Origin: Paracoccus nototheniae
GTDB taxonomy: Bacteria > Pseudomonadota > Alphaproteobacteria > Rhodobacterales > Rhodobacteraceae
Direction: 5' to 3'
Length of the DNA: 45,919 nt
NCBI RefSeq assembly: GCF_004335005.1
Contig: NZ_RQRT01000033.1
Location: forward strand, 1-45,919
Part shown: in pieces, positions 17,182 through 25,683 of the stretch
Numbering within the stretch: position 1 is the first letter of the stretch
Layout of the letters: every line of letters starts with the position of its first letter
The notes under the pieces: generated by a model
What the model saw: the letters and a program-made list of their open reading frames with translations, nothing else
Databases searched by the model: none
Told to the model about the DNA's origin: nothing
Translations under genes and position numbers: made by a program

Positions 17182-17967
17182 ATGAGAGCCCTGCAGATCG
17201 CCGCCACCGGCATGAGCGCCCAGCAGACCCGCGTCGAGGTGATCTCGAACAACCTCGCGAACATGTCCACCACCGGCTATAATGCCCGGCGCGCCGAATT
17301 TGCCGACCTGCACTACCAACAGGCATCCCGCCCTGGCAGCGTGACCGCCGCCGATGGCACAGTCATTCCCGCCGGCGTGCAGCTGGGTCTGGGCGTGCGC
17401 CCCACCGCCGTCAGCATCAGCCTGCAGCAGGGCGCCCTGATCCAGACCGGCGGCGATCTGGATCTGGCGATCGAAGGCGACGGCTATCTGGAGGTGACGC
17501 TGCCTTCGGGAATCTCGGGTTATACGCGCGACGGCGGACTGAAACGATCGCCCGAGGGGCTGATCGTGACCTCGGACGGCTATCCGCTGGTGCCCGAAAT
17601 CGCCATTCCCGACGATGCCCGCGCCATCACGATCAATGCCGATGGCGAGGTCTATGGCTATTTCAGCGACCGGATCGAACCGGAGCTGCTGGGCCAGATC
17701 ACCTTGGCGGGCTTTGCCAATGAAAAGGGGCTGGAGGCAATCGGGTCGAACCTGTTCATCGAAACCGCCGCATCCGGCGGCGCGCAGGTCGTCGATCCCG
17801 GCCAGGACGGGCTGGGCACGCTGCGACAGGGATATCTTGAGGAAAGCTCGGTCGATGCGGTGCGCGAGATCACCGAACTGATCAAGGCACAGCGCGGTTA
17901 CGAGCTGAATGCCAAGGTCATCACTGCCGCCGACCAGATGCTCAGCGCCACGGTGCAGGTGCGGTGA
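17182..17967 (+). CDS. flgG: Flagellar distal rod protein FlgG
   Basis: A 261-residue distal rod protein, the usual length. The N-terminus MRALQIAATGMSAQQTRVEV followed by SNNLANMSTTGYNARRAEF is typical, as is the C-terminal LEESSVDAVREITELIKAQR. FlgG polymerises into the distal rod that passes the P and L rings. AAGGA precedes the ATG by 6 bases. Its stop overlaps the flgA start by one base. Confidence 0.96.
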   Translation: MRALQIAATGMSAQQTRVEVISNNLANMSTTGYNARRAEFADLHYQQASRPGSVTAADGTVIPAGVQLGLGVRPTAVSISLQQGALIQTGGDLDLAIEGDGYLEVTLPSGISGYTRDGGLKRSPEGLIVTSDGYPLVPEIAIPDDARAITINADGEVYGYFSDRIEPELLGQITLAGFANEKGLEAIGSNLFIETAASGGAQVVDPGQDGLGTLRQGYLEESSVDAVREITELIKAQRGYELNAKVITAADQMLSATVQVR

Positions 17968-18380
17968 TGCGGGCACTGGTTCTGGCCCTTGTGCTGTTGC
18001 CCGGTGCGGCCCTTGCGGGTGGGCTGGGCGCCGCGCGCACTCTGCCTGCGGGCAGCGTCATCGGCCCCGCCGACCTGCGCGTCATCGAGACCGACCGTCC
18101 GGGCCTGACCGACCCGTCGCAGGTTATCGGAATGCAGACCCGCATCACCGTCTATGAGGGGCGCCCCCTTCACGCAAACATGCTGCAGGCCCCGCGCCTG
18201 GTCGGACGCAACCAGATAGTGCGCCTGTCCTTTCAACGCGGTGCGCTGCGCATCGACACCGAGGGCCGCGCCCTGTCCGACGGCGCCGCCGGCGCGCTGA
18301 TCCGCGTGATGAACATGGGATCGCGCAGCACGGTGACGGCGCAGGTGATGCCCGACGGTTCGCTGGCCGTGATCAAGTGA
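17967..18380 (+). CDS. flgA: Flagellar P-ring assembly chaperone FlgA
   Basis: A 137-residue periplasmic protein with a signal peptide (about 1-18, ending AALAGG) and a SAF-type domain: RTLPAGSVIGPADLRVIE, then EGRPLHANMLQAPRLVGRNQIVRL. It helps FlgI assemble the P ring around the rod. It is a short FlgA, lacking the extra N-terminal domain of enteric versions, as is common in alphaproteobacteria. A GTG at 17964 is a weaker alternative start. Confidence 0.92.
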   Translation: MRALVLALVLLPGAALAGGLGAARTLPAGSVIGPADLRVIETDRPGLTDPSQVIGMQTRITVYEGRPLHANMLQAPRLVGRNQIVRLSFQRGALRIDTEGRALSDGAAGALIRVMNMGSRSTVTAQVMPDGSLAVIK

Positions 18381-18391
18381 AAGGAAACGCG

Positions 18392-19117
18392 ATGAAACCC
18401 GCCATGCTGCTCTGCCTGGCTCTGGCCGCCTCGGGCTGCTCGCGCGCCGCCGGTCTGGGCCGCCCGCCCGAGCTGTCCTCGCCGCAAGAGACCGAGGAAT
18501 TTCTGGCGATGACCAACCCGCCGCTGAACCTGCCGCTGGATTCGGGCCGCCCCGAAGCAGCAGCCTCGCTGTGGGCAGGCTCGCAATCCTCGCTGATCAG
18601 CGATCGTCGGGCGGCCATCCGGGGTGACATTCTGACCGTGGTGATCGAAATCGACGACAGCGCGAATATTTCGAACAGTTCGGGCCGCAATCGCAGTTCC
18701 GGCGAAAGCCTGTCAATTCCGCAGATGGTCGGCATTCCGCAACGCCTGTCCGACAAACTGCCCGAGGGGGCCAGTTTCGACAATCTGGCCGATGCCTCGT
18801 CGACCTCCTCCTATCGCGGCAATGGCAATATCACCCGCCGCGACCAGCTGACCCTTCGGGTGGCGGCGACAGTGGTCGACACATTGCCCAACGGCACCCT
18901 GCAGATTGAGGGCACGCAAGAAGTGCGCGTCAATTTCGAGCTGCGCGAACTGACCGTCACCGGCTTTGTCCGTCCCGCCGACATCGCCCGCAGCAACGAG
19001 ATCGCCTATGATCGGATCGCCGGCGCGCGAATCTCGTATGGCGGTCGCGGTCAGATCACCGACGTGCAGCAACCACGCTATGGCCAGCAGGCCGCCGACA
19101 TCATCCTGCCTTATTGA
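18392..19117 (+). CDS. flgH: Flagellar L-ring protein FlgH
   Basis: A 241-residue outer-membrane lipoprotein that forms the L ring. The signal peptide ends in the lipobox LAASGC with C16 as the lipidated residue. Family blocks include SLWAGSQSSLISDRRAAIRGDILTVVIEIDD and the C-terminal RPADIARSNEIAYDRIAGARISYGGRG. AAGGA precedes the ATG at 18392; a GTG at 18377 is in frame but would spoil the signal peptide. It overlaps nothing and is followed 9 bases later by the fliL-like gene. Confidence 0.95.
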   Translation: MKPAMLLCLALAASGCSRAAGLGRPPELSSPQETEEFLAMTNPPLNLPLDSGRPEAAASLWAGSQSSLISDRRAAIRGDILTVVIEIDDSANISNSSGRNRSSGESLSIPQMVGIPQRLSDKLPEGASFDNLADASSTSSYRGNGNITRRDQLTLRVAATVVDTLPNGTLQIEGTQEVRVNFELRELTVTGFVRPADIARSNEIAYDRIAGARISYGGRGQITDVQQPRYGQQAADIILPY

Positions 19118-19126
19118 GGTGCGCCC

Positions 19127-19678
19127 GTGATCCGTAAACTTGTGACCCTCTCCCTGCCGGTTGCGGCGCTTGTCGGCGGCGCATTTGCCGGCGACATGTT
19201 GCGCGGCCCGGCCGATACCAGTGCAGATCCCGCCGCCCCCGATCATGCCGCCGCAGACCACGCGGCGGTCGACCCTGTCGCAGACGATCACGCTGAACCT
19301 AAGCCCCCCGTTGCGGCTGACGATCACGGCGGCGATGCCTCTGCCGCCTTTGGCGAGGAAGGCTTTTTCACCTTTCCGTCGCAATTCTTCGTGCCACTGG
19401 TCCGGCAGGGCGATATGCGCGACATGATGATCCTGACGCTGACCCTGCAGACGAATGCGGCCAGCATCGATGCGCTTGGTCGCAAGGAACATGCCCTGCG
19501 CGACGCCCTGCTGCGCGCGCTGATGATCCATGCCAATACCGGCGGGTTTGATGGCAACTATACCGCCGACCGCAATCTGGTGTTGCTGCGCAAGAGCCTT
19601 ATGACCGCAACAAAGACGGTGACCAAGCTACCGGTCAGCGCGGTCCTTATCGAGGATATCGCCCTGCAGCCTGGCTGA
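19127..19678 (+). CDS. fliL: FliL-like flagellar basal-body-associated protein
   Basis: A 183-residue protein starting with GTG. A single membrane helix or uncleaved signal (about residues 4-22) is followed by a linker of about 45 residues rich in Asp, His and Ala (repeated DH pairs). The periplasmic C-terminal domain (about 75-183) resembles FliL: FFVPLVRQGDMRDMMILTLTL, then HALRDALLRALM and a final LIEDIALQ. FliL surrounds the stator and supports motor torque. Sequence identity to classical FliL seems low, so position after flgH adds weight to the call. The His/Asp-rich linker is unusual. Confidence 0.75.
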   Translation: MIRKLVTLSLPVAALVGGAFAGDMLRGPADTSADPAAPDHAAADHAAVDPVADDHAEPKPPVAADDHGGDASAAFGEEGFFTFPSQFFVPLVRQGDMRDMMILTLTLQTNAASIDALGRKEHALRDALLRALMIHANTGGFDGNYTADRNLVLLRKSLMTATKTVTKLPVSAVLIEDIALQPG

Positions 19679-19720
19679 GATCTCTTGCCCTTGCGGCCCC
19701 AAGGGGCCAGAACCTGCACG

Positions 19721-19746
19721 ACCCGGGGGCGCAATCGCCTTCGGGT
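19721..19746 (+). terminator. Hairpin after the flgB-fliL operon
   Basis: ACCCGGGGGCG (19721-19731) pairs with CGCCTTCGGGT (19736-19746) around a CAAT loop, eleven pairs including two G-T wobbles. A smaller GGCCC/GGGCC hairpin lies at 19695-19708. There is no T-run, so it may be a weak terminator or an mRNA-stabilising structure between the flagellar operon and the glycosyltransferase gene. Confidence 0.4.
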
Positions 19747-19773
19747 CATGTCGTCAGAGGCAAAGGGACCGCC

Positions 19774-20700
19774 ATGCCAACCTCTCATGTCGTGATCCTG
19801 CTGGCCAGCTTTCAGGGAGCGGCGCATCTGACCACCCAGTTGGACAGCCTTGCCGATCAAACCCATGAGGACTGGTCGCTGATCGTCTCGGATGATGGAT
19901 CGACTGATGGAACACAAGACAGAGTGGCTGAATTTTCCGGTCGCTACGGACAGGGCCGGGTCACCCTGATCGACGGTCCCCGGGCCGGGGCCACGATGAA
20001 TTTCCTGTCGCTGATCGATCATGTCCCGCGGGGCGCGATGGCCGCTTTTTGCGATCAGGACGACCTGTGGCTTCCCCATAAACTGGCCCGAGCGGTCGAG
20101 GTGCTGAACCCTCTGCCCGGTCCCGGCCATTATGCCGCGCGCACGATCATCACCGATGCCCGCCTGAAACCCATCGCGGAATCGCGCCGCTTCCGCCGAC
20201 CCTTCGGCATCCGGAACGCACTGGTTCAGGCGTGTATGGCGGGCAATACATCGGTTTTCAATTCCAGCGCCGTCAGACTTTTGCAAAACGCAGCCCCCCA
20301 TGCCCGGCAGGCGGGGATCATTGCCCATGACTGGTGGGCCTATCAGCTGATGGCGGCCCATCGGGCCCGGCTGATCCACGACCCTCGCCCGGCGCTGCTG
20401 TATCGCCAGCATCCCCGCAGCGAGGTCGGTCGCAACGACACCCTTCCCGCGCTGTCGGCCCGCCTGCGCCAGCTGATGGCGGGCGATTTCGGCGGCTGGC
20501 TGCGTGCCAATCACACCAGCCTGGCCTGCCTGGACCTGCCCCCGGACAGCCGTACGGCGCTGGACCATCTGGGGACCATGCTGACACGGCCCGGGCCCCA
20601 AGCACTGATGGCAATGTTGCAGGGGCGGTTTTATCGTCAGACAAGAGCCGGCACCGCCGCACTGGCCTTGTCGGCACTGACCGGTTCGCTGCGGGCCTGA
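19774..20700 (+). CDS. Family 2 glycosyltransferase
   Basis: A 308-residue soluble GT-A fold enzyme. The nucleotide-binding motif SDDGSTDG is at about 39-46, and the metal-binding block FCDQDDLWLPHKL (D94, D96, D97) resembles rhamnosyltransferase-type members of family 2. There is no membrane helix. It sits inside the flagellar island, 95 bp after the fliL-like gene and 2 bp from the stop of the converging flgI. Position suggests a flagellar or surface glycan role, but the acceptor is unknown and the gene may be an insertion unrelated to motility. Confidence 0.85.
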   Translation: MPTSHVVILLASFQGAAHLTTQLDSLADQTHEDWSLIVSDDGSTDGTQDRVAEFSGRYGQGRVTLIDGPRAGATMNFLSLIDHVPRGAMAAFCDQDDLWLPHKLARAVEVLNPLPGPGHYAARTIITDARLKPIAESRRFRRPFGIRNALVQACMAGNTSVFNSSAVRLLQNAAPHARQAGIIAHDWWAYQLMAAHRARLIHDPRPALLYRQHPRSEVGRNDTLPALSARLRQLMAGDFGGWLRANHTSLACLDLPPDSRTALDHLGTMLTRPGPQALMAMLQGRFYRQTRAGTAALALSALTGSLRA

Positions 20701-20702
20701 CC

Positions 20703-21806
20703 CTATTCGACAATCAGATCGGCATGCAGGGCCCCGGCGGAATGGATCGATTTCAGAATATCGATCATGTCGCGCGGACGCACGCCAAGCGCATTCAGGC
20801 CCTCCACGAGATCGCTGAGGTTGGTTTCGCCTGCGACCTCGACAAAGCCGATGCCGGGTTCCTGCCGCAGCTCGACATCCGTGCGTGGGACGGTGACCGT
20901 TTCGCCATTGGCAAAGGGATTGGGCTGCGCGACCAGCGGGGCCTCGGCCACCCGTAATGTCAGGTTACCTTGCGACACCGCAACACGCGAGATTCTGACC
21001 CGTTCGCCGACAACGATCGTGCCGGATTTATGGTCGATGACGACCTTGGCGCGGTCCTCGGGCTCGACCATCAGGTTTTCGATCCGGCCGACGACGCGGG
21101 CGGGATTGACCTCGCCCAGGCCGCGAAAGTTGACGACGACGGTTCCGCTGTCCAATGTCACGGCCAGCTGGCGGTTGAAATCCCGGTTGATCACATCCTC
21201 GACCCGGGTCGCCGTGGTGAAATCAGCATTGCGCAACGCGATGCGGATATTGTCGATACCGGCAAAGTCGAATTCGACCTCGCGTTCGACCCGGGCGCCG
21301 ACGGGGATGGTGCCGGTGGTCGGTACGCCTTCGACCACACGCGCGGCATCGCCTTGGGCCGCCACGCCTCCCGCAATGATCGAGCCTTGCGCCACGGCAT
21401 AGATATTACCGTCCGCAGCCTTCATGGGCGTCATCACCAATGTGCCGCCCAACAGGCTCTTTGCATCCCCGATGGCCGAGACATTGACATCGATCCGGCT
21501 GCCCGATCTGGCAAAGGGGGGAAGAGTGCCGGTCACGATCACCGCCGCCACGTTTCTGGATCGCAGGGCATCCTCGGTGACATTGACGCCCAGCCTTTCC
21601 AGCAAACCGGCCAGCATGTCCTCGGTGAACGGTGCGTTGCGCATCCCGTCGCCGGTTCCATCAAGGCCGACCACCAGACCATAGCCCACCAGATCGTTGC
21701 CCCGGACCCCGTCGAAATCGGCAAGATCCTTGATCCGCACCGGCACAGCCAGTGCCGACATCGCCAAAGCCAGCCACAGAATGACCGCGTGCAGAACCGC
21801 TTTCAC
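20703..21806 (-). CDS. flgI: Flagellar P-ring protein FlgI
   Basis: A 367-residue periplasmic ring protein with a signal peptide (about 1-20). Family blocks are RIKDLADFDGVRGNDLVGYGLVVGLDGTGDG near the N-terminus and LNALGVRPRDMIDILKSIHSAGALHADL at the C-terminus. It starts with GTG inside a 4-base overlap with the flgL stop and is the last gene of the minus-strand operon motB/flgE-flgK-flgL-flgI. Its chaperone flgA is in the opposite operon of the same island. Confidence 0.96.
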   Translation of the reverse strand: MKAVLHAVILWLALAMSALAVPVRIKDLADFDGVRGNDLVGYGLVVGLDGTGDGMRNAPFTEDMLAGLLERLGVNVTEDALRSRNVAAVIVTGTLPPFARSGSRIDVNVSAIGDAKSLLGGTLVMTPMKAADGNIYAVAQGSIIAGGVAAQGDAARVVEGVPTTGTIPVGARVEREVEFDFAGIDNIRIALRNADFTTATRVEDVINRDFNRQLAVTLDSGTVVVNFRGLGEVNPARVVGRIENLMVEPEDRAKVVIDHKSGTIVVGERVRISRVAVSQGNLTLRVAEAPLVAQPNPFANGETVTVPRTDVELRQEPGIGFVEVAGETNLSDLVEGLNALGVRPRDMIDILKSIHSAGALHADLIVE

Positions 21807-22819
21807 CGCAGGAAATCCACCAGCCGGAGCTTTGAAAGCCGCGCGGTCACGGCATAGATCGTGTCCAGTTGGGCCTTCACCTCGGTCAGGGCCGCGGTCG
21901 TTTCCAAAGGATCGGCCCGCAACAGGTCGTTGCGCGCAAGATCAAGCGTGTTCAGCACCGCGCCATTCGTGGCCTGAGCGCGTTCGACCGACTGTTGGGC
22001 CACGCCGACCCGCCCCATCTCGCCCAGAACGGCGCTGTCGGCGGCCGTCAGCAGATCGCCGCTCAGCTTCATCAAGCGCCCGCGTTCCGCCTGATCTGCT
22101 CCGAGGACACCGCGCTGGACAATCGCCCCGGTGGCCAGACCCTTGAGAAGGTCGCGGACGGCAGGCGAGGCGGCGGTCGTCGTCATTTCGACTGCCATGC
22201 CGTCGCCCACAGAAATCTTCTGCGCGGGCCCAAGGCCCCCGGAATAGGCCACATCCAGAAATCCTCCGCCGCCGCTTGGCGCGTCGAACCAGTTCGAAAT
22301 CGCCATCGCCACGTCATCCGCCGTGCTCATCCCCGCAGTGATGGCGACAAGCTGGTCCATGATCAACGAGGCGTCGATCAGTGGCACAGTTCCGCTGGCA
22401 TCGCCCGACATCAGGTGCCGGTTGCTGTTCGTGCCGTTCAGCCGACGGATGGAAATGTCGAAAGCATCCACCGCCTGAGCCAGACCGGTCCCGATCAGCA
22501 GGCTGCCGTCGATGAAGATATCCGCCGAGAGGCTGATCCCCAGATCGCTTGTGCTGGCACGAATGCCTTCGAACATGTCCTGAACCGCGCGCAGCTGAAC
22601 AGCGGCTTCACTGGCATTCTGGTTCAGCTGGCGGGTCAGGACCATCCGGCCCTCTATCTCGTTCAAGGCGCGGGTATTGCCGTCCAGCCGCTGGCCCAGA
22701 TCGGCCACCATGCCCGAGGCCAGTTCTTCTGTCAGGGTCGCCAGGGTCGTCTTGGTCCGGTTCGTGGCAACCGTCAGCGCATAAGCGCGCGCCTGATCAC
22801 CGATACTGTTCAAGGTCAC
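21803..22819 (-). CDS. flgL: Flagellar hook-filament junction protein FlgL
   Basis: A 338-residue flagellin-like junction protein, second of the two proteins joining hook and filament. The N-terminal helix region (ALTVATNRTKTTLATLTEELASGMVADLGQ) and the C-terminal helix (ERAQATNGAVLNTLDLARNDL...) are typical. It starts with GTG 4 bases after the flgK stop. Position next to flgK distinguishes it from flagellin. The flagellin gene itself is not in the window. Confidence 0.92.
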   Translation of the reverse strand: MTLNSIGDQARAYALTVATNRTKTTLATLTEELASGMVADLGQRLDGNTRALNEIEGRMVLTRQLNQNASEAAVQLRAVQDMFEGIRASTSDLGISLSADIFIDGSLLIGTGLAQAVDAFDISIRRLNGTNSNRHLMSGDASGTVPLIDASLIMDQLVAITAGMSTADDVAMAISNWFDAPSGGGGFLDVAYSGGLGPAQKISVGDGMAVEMTTTAASPAVRDLLKGLATGAIVQRGVLGADQAERGRLMKLSGDLLTAADSAVLGEMGRVGVAQQSVERAQATNGAVLNTLDLARNDLLRADPLETTAALTEVKAQLDTIYAVTARLSKLRLVDFLR

Positions 22820-22823
22820 GGGC

Positions 22824-24269
22824 TTACATCCTCAGGATCTGGTTGATCATGTCGTCCACGGCCATCAGGACGCGGGCATTGGCGGCATAGGATTGTTCAT
22901 AGTGCAGCAGGCGCTGCATTTCCGCATCGCTGTCCACGCCATCTGACATCAGGCTGGACATGACCGTCGACTGGCGGGCGTTGCGGTTGGCCAGTTCGGA
23001 CTGCGCATCCACCCTGCGGGAGGCGACCCGCGATTCGATGACGCCAAAGCGGGTCGCCAGACCCTCGGTGCCGGTAAAGCCGCTGCCCGCCGGGGCAGGC
23101 TGCGAGGAATCCAGCGCCTGCGCGAAAGCCAGCAGGATATCGGACTGCCCCACCGGCCCCCCGGGCAAGGCCTCAAGGCCCGATCGCAGACGCCACAATT
23201 GCCCGCCCTGAGACGGATCGACGGCTGTGTTCAAAGTGATCCGTCCGGCCAGCCCGACCGTACCGGCCGCATCGGCGCGCGCGCCGGCATCGGTGAAAAG
23301 GCCCGTCCCGGCAGGCGTCAGGGTCGGATCGACCAAAGGATCGGCCAGTCTCTGATGCAGATCAAAGGCCAGATCGTCCAGTTCGGATTGCATCTGCGGG
23401 GCCAGCACATCCCGGATCTGAAAGTTGGCCGACAGCGACCCGCCGCTGAACAACCGCATCTGTCCAGCCGTCAGGGCCGTGCCGTTCAGGGTCAGCAGCT
23501 GCAGCGGCGCGCCGACAAGCTGGCCGGCGGCGACATGATCAGCCCCGGCAAAGTCCAGCCGTGCGGGCAGGCTGCCGTCCAGCAGCACCGCGCCCTCGAT
23601 CGTGAACAGGGCGACCTTGCCCTGTTCGCGCGTTACCTCCTGAATGGGCACGATGGGGGCAATCCGGTCGATCAGGCGCTGGCGCTCATCCATCAGCGGG
23701 GTGGCGTCACGCCCGTCGGAATCGAGGATGGCGATCCGGGTGTTCAGCGTGGCGACCCGCTCTAACGAGGTGTTCAGCTCTGCCACCTCGGACTGGATGG
23801 CACGCTGAGCCGTGCTGCGGGCCGACTGGACCGCGTCCGAGGCATCGTTCAACCGCCGGCCCAGAAGGTCTGCGGCACTGACCACCTGTGCCAGACGCAA
23901 TTCATCATCCGGGCGCGTGGCGGCCGCGCTGAGGGCGGTCTGAAGATTGGTCAGCGCCGAGGACAGGGACGTGGCGCCCCCGGGAAGGCCGACCACAGCC
24001 TCCATCCTTTGGTGAAAGACCGTGCGGGTCGCCCCCTCACCGATCGAGGAGGCGGCCAGCCGCACCTCGGAGACCAACGTGGCGTTCACGATGCGGGCAA
24101 TCCCGTCGATGCGCACACCACCGCCCAGAGTGTTGGCGCTGAGCGTGACCTGGCGTCGGGCATAGCCGGGCGTCATGACATTGGCGATGTTGCCTGCCAC
24201 CGTTTCGGTGCCCCGCGCCGTCGCGCCCAGACCCGACATTGCGTTTGAGATCGCTGCGGCAATGCTCAT
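22824..24269 (-). CDS. flgK: Flagellar hook-associated protein FlgK
   Basis: A 481-residue hook-filament junction protein. The N-terminus has the rod/hook signature GNIANVMTPGYARRQVTL (about 26-43), and the C-terminus ends with LLHYEQSYAANARVLMAVDDMINQILRM, typical of FlgK. A strong ribosome site (AAGGAGG) precedes the ATG at 24269. The 37-bp gap to flgE and the 4-bp gap to flgL support one transcript. Confidence 0.95.
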   Translation of the reverse strand: MSIAAAISNAMSGLGATARGTETVAGNIANVMTPGYARRQVTLSANTLGGGVRIDGIARIVNATLVSEVRLAASSIGEGATRTVFHQRMEAVVGLPGGATSLSSALTNLQTALSAAATRPDDELRLAQVVSAADLLGRRLNDASDAVQSARSTAQRAIQSEVAELNTSLERVATLNTRIAILDSDGRDATPLMDERQRLIDRIAPIVPIQEVTREQGKVALFTIEGAVLLDGSLPARLDFAGADHVAAGQLVGAPLQLLTLNGTALTAGQMRLFSGGSLSANFQIRDVLAPQMQSELDDLAFDLHQRLADPLVDPTLTPAGTGLFTDAGARADAAGTVGLAGRITLNTAVDPSQGGQLWRLRSGLEALPGGPVGQSDILLAFAQALDSSQPAPAGSGFTGTEGLATRFGVIESRVASRRVDAQSELANRNARQSTVMSSLMSDGVDSDAEMQRLLHYEQSYAANARVLMAVDDMINQILRM

Positions 24270-24306
24270 ATCCAGCCTCCTTCAGGCAGGCCCGTCAGGG
24301 CTGGGA

Positions 24307-25608
24307 TCAGCGTTTGATGTTGCTGGTTTCCTGCAGCATCTCGTCGACGGTCTGGATGATCTTGGCGTTCGACGAATAGGCGCGCTGCGTGGTGATCAGG
24401 TTGGTCAGCTCTTGCGCGATGTCGGTGGTGGACGCCTCGCGGGCATAGGCCGCGATCCCGCCGGTGGGGCCGCTGCCGGCATCCCACAGGAAAAAGCTGC
24501 CCGATTCGCGCGAAGGCTTGAAGGCCTGACCGGCTGCGGCCTCCAACCCGTTGGGGTTCGACACGTCGATGACCGGAATGCGGTACAGCGTCTTGATGAA
24601 GCCGGTGTCATAGGTCGCATTCACCTTGCCCGCCGCATCGATCTCGACCTTGACCAGCTGTCCGGCCGGAGAGCCGTTGCGCCCGATATTGGACGGCGAG
24701 AAGGGCGAGGCCAGCTGCGTCAGCCCCGAGGCGCCGCCCGGCACACCAATGACCAGCTCGATCTCTCCTCCGCCGACATCCAGATCGATCGTGCCCGCCG
24801 CCGCATCATAGGCATTGCCAGTCAGCGCGGTGACATTGGCGATCCTGCCGCCCAAAGCCTGACTGCCGTCGAATTCGACCCGAAAGGTCGAAATCACCGC
24901 ATTCGCCGAAGCCGTATCCCGAACCTCCACCAGCCAGCTGTTCGACAGCCCGCCGGGTGTGGTCAATTCGGGGGTAAAGGTCACGTTCAGTTTTTCGGAA
25001 TTGCCCAGATTGCCGTAATATTCGACCTGAACCGGGATCGCATCGCCGGTGGCCGTGTCCGCGGTTTCGGTGGCGGGCAGATTGGCCCCGATGGTGATCC
25101 GCGAGGTCGGATCGCCCACGGGCCGGTTCGATTCGATCAGGATCGGCACCAGCGCCGCCGAGGAATCGCGCGGGACCAGCGGCATGGTGCCATCCGCCGC
25201 CGTCGGCCAGCCCATCAGGACCAGCCCGCCTTCGGTGCGCAAAAGTCCGTTGGCGTCGGGCCGGAACGATCCGGTTCGCGTCATCAACAAGGTCGGATCT
25301 TCACCGCTGTTCACATCGGCCAGCGTGGTCACCGGCAGCATCCCACGCCCGGTCATCGCCAGATCCAGCGGGTGCGAGGTGGTGACCGGCGCCCCGTCCT
25401 GGGTGATCACCCGCTGTGTGGAGGTGCGGACCCCCCCCGCCGTATAAAGCCCGCTGCCCTGCCCAACCACCATCGAGGCGAATTCCGTCTCAACCCGTTT
25501 ATAGCCATAGGTCGAGGCATTCGCGATATTGTCCGAGATCGTTCCAAGGCGCGACGAGTTCGCCGCCAGTCCGGACACACCGGCATTCATCGCTGAGGAG
25601 ATGGACAT
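24307..25608 (-). CDS. flgE: Flagellar hook protein FlgE
   Basis: A 433-residue hook subunit. The start MSISSAMNAGVSGL, the signature DNIANASTYGYKRVETEF and the C-terminal ELTNLITTQRAYSSNAKIIQTVDEMLQ are diagnostic. The frame is open to 25656, but the ATG at 25608 gives the conserved N-terminus and has AAGGG upstream. A CtrA-like box lies in the 75-bp gap behind motB, so flgE may start its own transcript. The hook cap gene flgD and length-control gene fliK are not nearby. Confidence 0.95.
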   Translation of the reverse strand: MSISSAMNAGVSGLAANSSRLGTISDNIANASTYGYKRVETEFASMVVGQGSGLYTAGGVRTSTQRVITQDGAPVTTSHPLDLAMTGRGMLPVTTLADVNSGEDPTLLMTRTGSFRPDANGLLRTEGGLVLMGWPTAADGTMPLVPRDSSAALVPILIESNRPVGDPTSRITIGANLPATETADTATGDAIPVQVEYYGNLGNSEKLNVTFTPELTTPGGLSNSWLVEVRDTASANAVISTFRVEFDGSQALGGRIANVTALTGNAYDAAAGTIDLDVGGGEIELVIGVPGGASGLTQLASPFSPSNIGRNGSPAGQLVKVEIDAAGKVNATYDTGFIKTLYRIPVIDVSNPNGLEAAAGQAFKPSRESGSFFLWDAGSGPTGGIAAYAREASTTDIAQELTNLITTQRAYSSNAKIIQTVDEMLQETSNIKR

Positions 25609-25659
25609 GGACAGACACCCTTGTGTTACGCTGTTGCCCATGACCCTGCCCGACAAGGT

Positions 25660-25674
25660 TTAAGATCGTCCTAA
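25660..25674 (-). promoter_or_regulatory. Candidate CtrA box upstream of flgE
   Basis: On the plus strand the site reads TTAA-N7-CTAA(C), at 25660-25663 and 25671-25674; on the minus strand it is TTAG-N7-TTAA. This is one mismatch from the CtrA consensus. It is 52 bases upstream of the flgE ATG in the motB-flgE gap. Confidence 0.45.
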
Positions 25675-25683
25675 CCGGCGATC

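Noticed and set aside
19679..20702. Glycosyltransferase region as a mobile element insertion
   Set aside because: No terminal repeats, target duplication, transposase or integrase are visible and composition matches the neighbours.
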